Source: Wurfbainia villosa
Lineage: Eukaryota > Streptophyta > Magnoliopsida > Zingiberales > Zingiberaceae
Assembly: GCA_025175895.1 (NCBI GenBank)
Contig: CM046008.1
Location: forward strand, 26,491,255 to 26,555,254
Direction of reading: 5' to 3'
Length of the DNA: 64,000 bases
The translations under genes were made by a program, and so were the position numbers. The notes below the pieces were generated by a model. The model was not told the DNA's origin. It saw nothing but the letters and a program-made list of their open reading frames with translations, and made no database searches. This document shows positions 54,687 through 64,000 of this stretch, piece by piece. Within the stretch, counting starts at the first letter, position 1. Every line of letters starts with the position of its first letter.

Positions 54687-56213
54687 TTTTTAATTTTAGA
54701 AAATGATAATTTAGGATTAACACTTAGGTATTATATACCTTTGTAATTTTATTTTTACCATGGTTTGTTTGCCTTGCCATGTCATGACATCATACTTAAT
54801 ATTAATCTTTTAAAATGTCATGATAATACTTAGGTTTAATGTATATGTCATGCTTGTGTTTATTTTTATGTTTATGCCATGACATCATGATTATTGGCTA
54901 TGCCTTATTTATGCTATCATTTTATGCCATGATCATCATTCATGTATTTAGGTTAATTAAAATTGATTTAAGAACAATCCCATGATAAGAGAATCAAATA
55001 GAGTTTCCTAGAAAAATGCATGAAACCCTAAGTGCCTGAACTCACATATCACAAGAAAATTAGATTCACATTTGTGTGTATTTATACATCCTAGACACAT
55101 GTGAGATGTTAGAAAAATGAGTTAAGTTCAAGGTGCATAGATGTTGCATCTAGATGAACTCAAACTCATCTAAATAATAGGTATAAATCATGAGGAAAGC
55201 TAGCATACAAGTCATGTACACTTAGCCCATAGACCATGATTGAAATTAAGGTTTTAAAACCATTTCAAAATCACTTTGGAAAGCCTTGGTGAAGTCTATA
55301 TTTTGATAGTTATCACCATTGATGAAGTTGATACAAAGTAAGCTTGAAACATTGAAGTTATCAATGGTTTTAAATTGTGTATCAATCTCACAATTTAATG
55401 GGTATTTTTATATAAAAATATTTTCACCCGTGGTGATTGACATAAGTATTATACGTATGAAGTTTCATTATTTTTTAAATTATGTATAATTACTTATGAA
55501 TTATCCTAATTAAATTTCTAAAAACTATTTTCTGCATTTACAGAAATCAGTCGACTGCCGCCTAAGGGTAGTCTAGGTGACAGTTGACTGGTGTTGATAG
55601 CAGTCGACTAGTTTCTGATCGAGTCGACTGCTGATGCTGATATTAGATGAACTAGATTAGTTCAGTCATTTATCAAAAAGTTTAGGCTACCCTAACATTT
55701 CCTAACCCTAGGATATGCTTTAGAAAGCATTGGAAGGGTGAAAATCCATTGGAAATGGATTACGAGAGTTGTTTTGGGTGGAGAATCAAATTTTAAGGTG
55801 TGTGAAAGTTCAAGTTTGAATTTTTTTTTCCCCTTAACTTTGAAGGTCTAGTGTTCCTATTGGCTTAGGAGCTCTCCAAGGACATTGTTGGTGCAATGAT
55901 CATAGGGGAGCAATCCTTTAGGGGGAGGTTATCCATCAAGGGATGATGGATGAGTTTTTTCTCAAATGGGGAGAGTTGGAGAATGGAGAAAATACCTTGC
56001 ATTTAGTGATAAGGGAGTATCACTAGGGAAAAAAAATGAAGGCATTAATGATGAATTTTGGACCAAGGGGGAGATTGAGTTATCTCATTGGGAAATGAGA
56101 CATGGATACCCTTGGAGAAGACTTTTTGATGTATGTCAAAAAGGGGGAGAATTGATAGCTTGAGTTAGGTAGCCTAACTCAAAGTTTTTGTCAAATATCA
56201 AAAAGGGAGAGAT
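54687..56213 (+). other. Non-coding 3' region of C3
   Basis: Aligns with C1 4830-6388 and C2 45950-47600. Palindromes near 55,548-55,640, internal TGTTGGTGCAATGATC near 55,884, and purine tracts near 56,066, 56,137 and 56,199. The LTR start follows at 56214, and 13 bases later element F interrupts. Confidence 0.75.
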
Positions 56214-56226
56214 TGTTGGTACAATC

Positions 56227-58070
56227 TGAAGGGTGTGGAACCGAAGCTTCGCTTCGCACCTCAGTCGCTTGTGCATGGCGATCCGATCTACGTCCCCGGA
56301 TAAAAAAAAATTAATCCAAGACGATGACGAATTACCTAAGCAACCGATCCATCATCAAGCTATTCGATTAGAGTGGTCTCTTGAACAAACTTATTGTTCA
56401 AGGAACCTAACTCTTTTTCCTCGATTAGCCACGGAATAGATGATGTACTGATCGCCAATTTTTGTGTTTATCTTCGGGCTCCAAGTAAATTAGCCACATG
56501 CAATTACATACATCATACAAAGAAACAAAAGGAAACCAAAACAAGAATTATACCTCTTGTTTAACTCTTGGTCGTCTATCGTATGTCCTATCCGCCTCTT
56601 GGACATTGTGTCGGCAATGATCCTCCAAGAGTTGAAGCCTCCTAGATCACTATCTTCCTTTCCTTGCTCGCTCTGAACAATAGGAATAATACTCGAACCC
56701 TTCTTCTCCTATCTAGTGCAGACCACCAAGCACCAAGCTAGGTTGTTGCCGCCGGCCAAGGAGAGGAAGAAGATGTCGCCGGCCAAGAGAAAAGGATCAC
56801 CCTCAACCCTTGATACTGCTGGCCCTTGGAGAAGGAGAGAATGTGCCGGCCAAGAGAAAAGGATGAGAAGAAGTCAAACCATAACTCTAGCCGCCGACCC
56901 TTGGACAAGGTGAGGGAGGCACCGACCAAAAGGAAGAATAGGAGTCTAAACTCTAATTCCTTGTCGCCGGCCTAAGGATGCAAAACCCTGGCCTCATCCT
57001 TGCCGCCCAAGCCAACTCAAACCCTAATCACCAAAAGATTATCCACGATCAAGCCCTTAGCCCTCTTTTTATAGAGTTAGGCTTAAGCCTCCTTTCAATC
57101 TCCACTGTCGGATCTAGAGATTCAATCTCCACCGTCGGATCTAGGGTTTCATTTTCCATCGTCGGATATAGGCTTCAAGAGGGTTTTAATAGGATACAAT
57201 AGGGACCATGAGGAGGAGTTGGATCTTGGCCACCCAATGGATCCGACTCATATAAAATCCGATCCATTAATGATAATCCATTCCACTAGAGGATTATCAT
57301 TGATCTATCACACCAACCCCCATAAATAAATATGGGCTCTATATATTAATTGTACAAATATTTCTCCATGTTTAAGATCTCGAATATTCATCAATGAATT
57401 AATTTACTGACAATTAATTAATCAACATCTAACTCCATGAGTAGTACCACTCAACCTCATCATCATTCCGGACTAAGTCCACCTGCAGGGTTTACATGAT
57501 GATCCTTATGAGCTCCTCAAGGGGACATCATCATCCTAATATATAGGACACGGTTTCCTCCTATAATCACCATGTAAATAATATCATTTCCCAACTTATC
57601 GAGCCTATCGATTTAATCTATAAATCTAACCCATTGGTAAATCAAAGAAATAAATACTAAGTACATGTGCCCGTTATTATATCGGGATTAAGAGCATGTA
57701 CACTATAATATCCGATGTCTGATTCAACTATGTAATCAACAATAAATTGAATCACCTCTAAGTCAGTACTGCTCAATACACACAAAGTGTACTAGTGTAA
57801 TTCTATGGTCAAGACAAACCAATACCAAATTACACTACAATCATACCAATGGTTTGTCCAAAACCATCTCGGTTTGTGAGCCTCTACTTATACCCTACAA
57901 GGAACTAATAAGATGATCTCATGTGTGACACTACACACCATGTTATCTACAATGTAATGTATCAGAATAATATGCATAACCATAATTATGCAAACAATGA
58001 TGATGTGATTCTTATTTCAAAAATAAAGATGTTCATACAAAAGATAGACTTTTCAGTATACATCCCAACA
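56227..58070 (-). repeat. 3' LTR of element F (1844 bp)
   Basis: Plus-strand TGAAGGGTGTGG to CATCCCAACA, i.e. TGTTGGGATG...CCCTTCA on its strand. TATA box at 57066-57073 (minus, CTCTATAAAAAGAG). On the plus strand a short block 'tctccaccgtcggatctag' recurs about three times near 57,100-57,175. Short frames inside are not genes. Confidence 0.88.
57066..57073 (-). promoter_or_regulatory. TATA box in LTR of F
   Basis: TATAAAAA on the minus strand. Confidence 0.55.
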
Positions 58071-58102
58071 ATCTCCCACTTATACTAAAGACTATGCTGT
58101 CC

Positions 58103-60452
58103 TCATACTGCCATACATCTGATTCCCATTCCCATCACATGCCTATCAAAAGCTCTCGCTGGAAGAGCCTTAGTGAAAGGATCTATCAGGTTATCCTTTG
58201 ATGCAATCTTGGCTACAACAACTTCTCCTCGTTTTACGATTTCTCGTATCAGGTGGTACTTCCGCTCTATGTGTTTACTTGCCTTATGGGCTCGTGGTTC
58301 CTTCGAGTTTGCAACTGCACCATTGTTATCACAATAAATTATGATAGTTCTGGTCAAACTAGAAATCATATCCAAGTCAATCAAGAAGTTCCTGAGCCAT
58401 ACAACTTCTTTGGCTTCCTCAGAGGCTGCTACATACTCAGCTTCCATGGTAGAGTCCGCCACGCATTTCTACTTGACACTCCTCCATACAATGGCTCCAC
58501 CTCCCAAAGTAAATACAAAACCCGAGATAGACTTACTGTTATCCCTATATGATTGGAAGTCAGAATCTGTGTAACCCATAGGGAGTAATTGATCTACCTG
58601 GTATACTGGCATATAATCCCTAGTCCTTCTCAGGTACTTCAATATATGCATTAACGTAGTCTAATGTCCCTATCCAGGATTACTCTGATATCTGCTAACC
58701 ATGCCCACGATAAAGTAGATATTTGACCTTATACATAACATAGCATACATGAGGCTTCCTACTGTCGAAGCATAAAGAACCACCTTCATCTCCTCTATCT
58801 CCTTTGATGTTCTAGGACACATCTCTTTAGATAAAGGTAGTCCATGCCTGAAAGGTAGAAAATATTTCTTGGAGTTCTGCATGCTAAAATGAGCCAAATA
58901 GTGTCTATGTATGAAGCTTGAGATAAGTACAACATCCTTTCCCTGCGATCCCTTATAACCTTGATCCCTAGGATATGTCTCACTTCTCCCAAGTCCTTTA
59001 TATGAAACTATTTGGACAACCATACCCTTACGTTTGATAACACCTTGACATTGTTTCCAATTAACAAAATGTCATCTACATATAATAGAAGAAATACCAC
59101 CAAATTTCCGTCACATTTCTTATATACACAAGACTCATCCGAAATTTGAATAAATCTATATGACTGGATTACCTCATCAAAGCAGATGTTCCAAGATCTC
59201 GAAGCTTGCTTTAATCCATAAATGGACCGATTAAGCTTGCACACAAGATGCTCTTTGCCCTTTGCAATGAATCTCTCTGGTTACTCCATATAGATGTTTT
59301 CCTCAAGACTTCCATTAAGGAAAGCTGTCTTGACATCCATCTGCCACACCTAATAATCCATATAAGCAGCAATACATAAGAGAATCCGGAGAGACTTAAG
59401 CATGGCCACCGGCGAAAAGGTCTCCTCATAATTGATATCCTCTTTTTAAGTATACCCTTTCGCAACAAGCCTTGCTTTGAAGGTCTCAACCTTCCAGTCT
59501 ATTCCTCTCTTTCTTTTGTAGATCGACTTGCATCCAATGGTTTTTACACCATTGGGTGATTCTACTAGCTCCCAGACTTGATTTGAATCCATAGATTCTA
59601 TCTCAGAATTCATTGCACTTTGCCAAGATACCGCATCTTTATTTTGGATTGCCTCGTCATATGTCCAGGGATCAGGTTCATGTTCGCCAGGGACCAAATC
59701 AGAAGATTCTCCCAAGAACATAAATCTATCAGGCTGTCTAACAACCCTCCCACTACGATGAGGTATCACCTATGTATCCTCTGTGACACGTAGTATAGTT
59801 ACTTGTGGTATATCCTCTTGTACCGGTGGTACTGAAGTAGTGACTTCCCCTCTCAATTCCTCTAGAACAATCTTACTCATGGGCTTGTGGTTCATCACAT
59901 AGTCTTCCTCTAAAAATATGGCGTTCGTGCTAATGATCACCCTCTGATCTCTAGGACTATAGAACAAACCACCTTTCGTTCCTCTAGGATAGCCTACGAA
60001 CATGCACACTTCTATACAAGGTTCCAACTTACCAGCATCTGCCTTCAGCACATGTTCTAGACTCCCCCAAATCCGAATATGTCTCAGACTAGGCTTTCGC
60101 CCAGTCCATAATTCTGTGGGAGTAGAAGGCACTGATTTAGATGGCACCAAGTTCAGAATATACACTTATGTATCCAGAGCATACCCCCAGAACGAATCTG
60201 ACAAATCGGAATAACTCATCATTGATCTAACCATCTCCATAAGAGTCCTATTCCTTCGCTTCGCTAAACCATTCTACTGGGGTGTGCTAGGTGCGACAAT
60301 TGGGATTGAATCCCATCCTCTGATAAGTAATTCCTAAACTCTCCCAAGAGGTACTCACCACCATGATCAGATCGTAGTGTTTTGATACTTTTACCTTGAC
60401 GTATCTCCACATCAGCCTTGAATTCTTTGAACCTATCAAAGCATTCAGACTT
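58103..60452 (-). pseudogene. pol: Pol of F, integrase to RNase H
   Basis: Reading leftward: integrase core LRSDHGGEYLLGEF (about 60,350-60,390) in frame 60264-60464, then a shift. IN C-terminal GYPRGTKG (59770-60165). RT start NQVWELVESPNGVKTIGCK and ARLVAKGYT (59446-59769), a stop/shift, VKTAFLNGSLEE (about 59,300), CKLNRSIYGLKQASRSWN and an intact YVDDILLIGN (59008-59244). RNase H MADSTMEAEYVAASEEAKEVVW ends the gene at 58103-58462, with YCDNNGAVA and the C-terminal LIDPFTKALP. At least five frame breaks. RT catalytic residues survive, unlike in A. Confidence 0.9.
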
Positions 60453-60496
60453 GCGGTGTAACATCCCAAATTTTAGTTACTATATTTTTATTTAAA

Positions 60497-60498
<2 letters not shown>

Positions 60499-60537
<39 letters not shown>
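60499..60537. repeat. (AT)n microsatellite
   Basis: About 19 AT units inside the gypsy solo LTR. Confidence 0.95.
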
Positions 60538-60544
<7 letters not shown>

Positions 60545-60813
60545 GAATAAAAAAATGAATAAATAGTTCATAGTCGAGGCTTGAACCATGAACCGTTGAT
60601 TTGGGGGAATAGACTTCCCACCACTAAGTCATAAGATTACCAATGCGTAGGATATAACAGAATATATCTATTGGTAGAAAAAAAAAGAATGAAGTTGATT
60701 AATCTAGCTGATCATTTAAAGGGATAATTAGGTTAAGAAAAATCCTAATATATATATATATATTTCTTTTCTTTCCTCTCCCTAAAACCTCACGCCAAAA
60801 AAACCCTTCCAAC

Positions 60814-60815
<2 letters not shown>

Positions 60816-60844
<29 letters not shown>
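60816..60844. repeat. (CT)n microsatellite
   Basis: About 14 CT units, followed by another CT-rich run near 60,879-60,892. It lies ~350 bp into the gypsy solo LTR, possibly the untranslated leader of its transcript. Confidence 0.93.
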
Positions 60845-60848
<4 letters not shown>

Positions 60849-62859
60849 TCGAATTCCAGCCGCTGAAGCTCTCGTTCCTCTCTCTCTCTCTCGTTTAATT
60901 TTTCTTATTCCTAACCGCAAAATTTCTCTTCCCCTTCCCCTTCCATTTTCTTCAGCCGCCGACTCTAGATCTTTCTCGTTCTGTCTCCACCGTGAGATAA
61001 TTCAAGAGGAGATTTTTAAGAGGGATCTTTTCAAGGACTTAATAGAGTATCACGCTAAAACAAAGGAACACATAGGAGATTTTTTCCTTACGAAATCTAG
61101 CGGTATAAATTGGTGAAAAGCGTAGGAGGTAAGTATCCCCTCACCTGCAGTATAAGTGCTTACGATGTAATGTTGTATGCTTGATTTTGAACGAAAGAAT
61201 CTAGAACTATGTATAGAAGATTCGGCTAATAGGATTAGAGAAATTATTCTTAAACAATCTTATGAAACTCTTTTTTTTAGCTTAAGGGGCACCAAATTTC
61301 AGAAGCTGTCTTAGTAATAATTAACCAAAATAATAGTAGTTGATGTTTTTTTTTCATCTCACATCAAATTGGTCAAACCAAAATATATATTGAGTTGGTT
61401 TGGCTTGATTCCAAGTGCTATGACAGTTTGTTGTGTCAAAAAATTAGCCAAGGAAATGTGTCTATTGATTCAGCATAAGTTTTATTTATCTCCAACAAAT
61501 TGTAAACCCGAGCAGTCTTATTAGGAGTACTGGAGGATCTTACTAGGAATAGTAAGTGGGTGTGCTGGCATTAGTAAAGTCATCTTATTATTATAAGAAT
61601 GAAAATCTGTCTATTTATATTTTTGGGGAAATGCTAATTTGTGTTAATCCATTGTACTTTGTTAATGTTTTCTAAGATTTGTATATATTTCTTAAATTTT
61701 TTGCATATTTTATTGTAAAGGATGTGTCAGTTTGGTAGGCTTGCATGAATCTTCTTGTGATTGTAACAAGGTTTTGATTTGATGATTTCTATTTATGTTA
61801 GCTTAATTTTCCTTATGTCACTACCTTATGCCATGTTAAATTGTACTCATGCCGATTTATGCTATGCTACATGCTTATGTTTTCACCCATGTTAGGCATG
61901 ACTCACGTATATGAAATATCTAAGAAATGTTTCCCTAAGAGTGGGGACAAGAACACTCTTTAGGACAAAAAACATGTATGTTATTTTACTTTATGCATGG
62001 TTTGTACTGGACCCTAACAAGGTCCACGGGATGGGCTCCAAGGTTGCCCCTAGGTCGACGGACATAGTACGGACCTAGTAACCTAGTAGGTTCGGGATTA
62101 GCTACCTCAGATCTATTTGGGATGCGCGCGAATGATGTATGTGGTACAATGTCGGGCCCAATATGTTGAGATTATGTTTAAGTATATAAACTATATATTT
62201 TCAAAGAGCATCCTGCATATACCATTTTATGTTCATCGAATTATCATGTTTAGAGACAATGTACTGTTGCGATGAAAATGCTAAGTTTATGTTCTTTTCC
62301 TTAATTGATCATGTCTCTACTTTAAATAAATGTTGTGCTCATATGTTGTTTAAACGAACATGTCATTACTTTACGTTTAATTCATGATCCATGTTTTTGT
62401 GAGTAGGAAAGGACCTTACTAAGCCTATGTGCTTACAGTTTACTTTCCTTGTACTGCATAAAAGGGCAAGGAATGGATAAATTAAAGGGAGTAGCAGGAG
62501 GGGAAAAGATGTGTGTGGCAGTGGCATGGTGGACGAGATCATTTTTCATATACAGAACTATGCATGATTTTCAGTTTATGTGTAAACTGTTAGGAGACGT
62601 TAATGCTTTCTATGGTTGTTACTCATGTTTATTTTTATGAACCTTAAAATGGTTAATACATGTTTAGTTAAATAAATTGCTAAGACCTTTTGCCATGATT
62701 AAATTGTTAGGTTGATTGGGTTAATGTAATTAGAGTTAAAAGTTGTAAAGTTTTTTAAATGCTTCCGCTGTTATATGCATGAATGTATGATTGCATAGCG
62801 TCGCCGCCCGTCTATAGGATGTGTGCTAGGAGGACGGGAAGGGCGGGCGTTACATGCGG

Positions 62860-63480
62860 CGCATCAAGTAAATGTATCCATATCTTGAATAATCATCTAT
62901 AAAAGAGATGAAATATTCAAAACCACCTCTAGACTGGATAGACATATGACCACACAAATCAGAATGAACCAATTCCAACACATCTTTGGCTCTATACCAC
63001 TTGGCCTTAATAGGCCTCTTGGTCATTTTATCTTCCAAGCATGATTCGTAGGTTGGAAAATCTTCCACCACTAATGAACCCAGAGATGTTTGGTTCATTT
63101 TCGAAGGTTCTTTTCTCTTAATAGATTTAAAAGATGAGTTATTTACTTCTATTTGCATCGTGGGAGCTTTTGGTTCAAGGGTATATAAATTTCCTATCAA
63201 TGCACCAGAACAGATAATCTCTTTATTCCTTTTTATAACAACTCTGTCATTAAAAGAAATAGAATATCCATCCAAAAACAATTTAGAAACTAAAATCAAA
63301 TTCTTTCTAAATAAAGATACATAAAGGAAATTTTTCATAACCAAATTTTTATTTCTATCAAAAGATAAATAAACATCTCCCACTACAACAGCTGCCACCT
63401 TCGTGGCATCACCCAAGTAAACAGTAATCTCCCCCTCAGCTAGTCGTCTAGTTTCCAGGAACCCCTTTATTCTGCTTTCG
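62860..63480 (-). pseudogene. pol: Pol of F, protease end and integrase start
   Basis: A 188-codon frame (62850-63416) reads the downstream half of the protease region (KNFLYVSLFRKNLILVSKL), the GAG-pre-integrase and the first half of the integrase core (LVHSDLCGHMS, FIDDYSRYGYIYLM). The protease active site is not readable at ~63,430-63,470. The pre-integrase zinc finger lacks its H-H half: 'MNQTS' runs directly into 'LGSLVVEDFPTYESC', so ~20 residues including LWH-RLGH are deleted. The frame stops at the gypsy solo LTR and continues at 60452. Confidence 0.88.
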
Positions 63481-63993
63481 GTTGGGGTAGTCCTTCTTCC
63501 AATGTCCAGTCTTCTTGCAAGTGAAGTACTTGCCTTTCAGCTTCTTCACTCCTCCCTGAGATCCTCACGCCACCTTTGCTCCATCTTGTTTCTTCTTCTT
63601 CTTGCCTTTCGGCTTAGAAGTCGAAACCTTCTGAGCAACCATGGCCTGTGCCTAAGCACTCTGACGAAAAAGCCCTTCTGTTGCCTGGAGCTCTGTCAGA
63701 AGGTCCGCCAATGAATACAACCTTTTATTCATGTTGTAGTTCAGGCCAAACTGCTCAAAACTCCTAGGTAGAGACTGGAGTATGATATCGACCTGGGTTT
63801 TCCGATCGATCTTAGCTCCAAGGACTTCCAGCTTATTCAAATGAGCCATCATCTTGAGGACCTGATCCCTCACGGGTGTTCCCTCAATCATGGTGGTCAT
63901 CATCAAGTTCCTCATGGCTTCTTGCCTAGCAGCCCGATTCTGGTGTCCGAAAAGTTCCTTGAGATTGAGCATCATGTCATAAGTAGTGGGCAT
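63481..63993 (-). pseudogene. gag: Gag of F, C-terminal two thirds
   Basis: The 113-codon frame 63652-63993 is a copia UBN2-type capsid piece (LKELFGHQNRAARQEAMRNL, VDIILQSLPRSFEQFGLNYN). After a break near 63,650 a Lys-rich stretch and a knuckle follow at about 63,490-63,530, reading YFTCKKTGHWKKDYP: first and last Cys are now Tyr, so zinc binding is lost. The N-terminus is outside the window. Confidence 0.85.
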
Positions 63994-64000
63994 GGCTTGA

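Larger units (their letters stand above)
40694..56226 (+). mobile_element. Gag-only element C3, host to five later insertions
   Basis: 5' LTR 40694-42312, primer site, gag in four pieces (42382-42432, 49051-49810, 50987-51301, 52778-53270), non-coding tail (53271-53529, 54687-56213) and the first 13 bases of the 3' LTR (56214-56226). Removing the insertions leaves an internal part of about 3.5 kb with no pol, matching C1 and C2. It inserted into H2 after CAATA (40689-40693). Later arrivals in it: C2, solo LTRs D, C4 and E, and element F. Confidence 0.85.
60458..62854 (+). repeat. Ty3/gypsy solo LTR (2397 bp) with TSD TGCGG
   Basis: TGTAACATCCC to GGGCGTTACA, flanked by TGCGG (60453-60457 and 62855-62859). 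TGTAAC...GTTACA ends and a length near 2.4 kb fit Del/Tekay chromovirus LTRs. Removing it rejoins F's integrase between YIYLM and HRKSECF. It contains (AT)n at 60499-60537 and (CT)n at 60816-60844. Strand is a judgement from the GGGCGTTACA end. The 63-codon frame 62449-62640 is unsupported. Confidence 0.88.
56227..64000 (-). mobile_element. Ty1/copia element F (minus strand), continues past window
   Basis: 3' LTR 56227-58070, then reading rightward on the plus strand (backward along the element): polypurine tract, RNase H, RT, integrase, [gypsy solo LTR], protease region, gag. The left flank is CAATC (56222-56226). The 5' LTR lies to the right of the window. All domains are present but broken in several places. 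Confidence 0.9.

Noticed and set aside
58253..58574. Plus-strand frames near 58.3 kb
   Set aside because: They are antisense to the clear RNase H of element F (58103-58462, minus).
62449..62640. 63-codon frame inside the gypsy solo LTR
   Set aside because: The LTR is non-coding, the frame has no match, and the length is within chance for this composition.

Overview
This window reads as nuclear DNA of a flowering plant with a large, repeat-rich genome. It is almost wholly nested LTR retrotransposons, with no convincing host gene, tRNA or rRNA. Plant origin follows from the tRNA-iMet primer sites (TGGTATCAGAGC), the Ty1/copia and Ty3/gypsy lineages recognised, and LTRs of 1.1 to 2.2 kb. The species cannot be named from the sequence.

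Left block (1-30.9 kb): a degraded Ty3/gypsy element on the minus strand (G) is the oldest layer. A gag-only element (C1, 2403-7858) abuts its 3' LTR, and a minus-strand copia (B2, LTR 213-2402) sits in C1's 5' LTR. A copia element (A, 9379-27892, TSD ATACA) is inserted in G's pol. A second copia (B, 14787-24122, TSD GTTAG) is inserted in A's pol. Removing B rejoins A's reading frame, and removing A rejoins G's pol remnants.

Middle block (30.9-40.7 kb): older pieces. These are a Tat-like gypsy LTR (31201-32360, minus), a Sirevirus-like LTR with its primer site (H1, 32495-33678, minus), two diverged B-like LTRs head to tail (33679-36993) followed by a leader and gag start, and the 3' LTR, multiple polypurine tracts and pol end of another Sirevirus-like element (H2, minus).

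Right block (40.7-64 kb): a gag-only element (C3, from 40694) is interrupted by a complete relative (C2, 42433-49050), three solo LTRs with matching TSDs (49811-50981, 51302-52772, 53530-54681), and finally a minus-strand copia (F, 56227 to beyond the edge) lying 13 bases into its 3' LTR. F's integrase is split by a gypsy solo LTR (60458-62854, TSD TGCGG).

The most interesting content is family C. Three copies share the same layout: LTR, tRNA-Met primer site, gag with two zinc knuckles, about 1.8 kb of non-coding DNA with several polypurine tracts, LTR. None has any protease, integrase or reverse transcriptase. It looks like a non-autonomous gag-only family derived from the Sirevirus branch of copia. 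Its LTRs carry a 27-bp array of CCAAG/CTTGG inverted repeats and dense clusters of the palindrome CAGTCGACTG, which recurs in other LTR families here. Two tracts, mainly inside B and in C2's 3' LTR, have lost most CAG/CTG trinucleotides relative to their sister copies. This may be a consensus artefact and should be settled before those regions are interpreted. Every gag or pol reading frame in the window is broken, so none of these elements looks able to move by itself.
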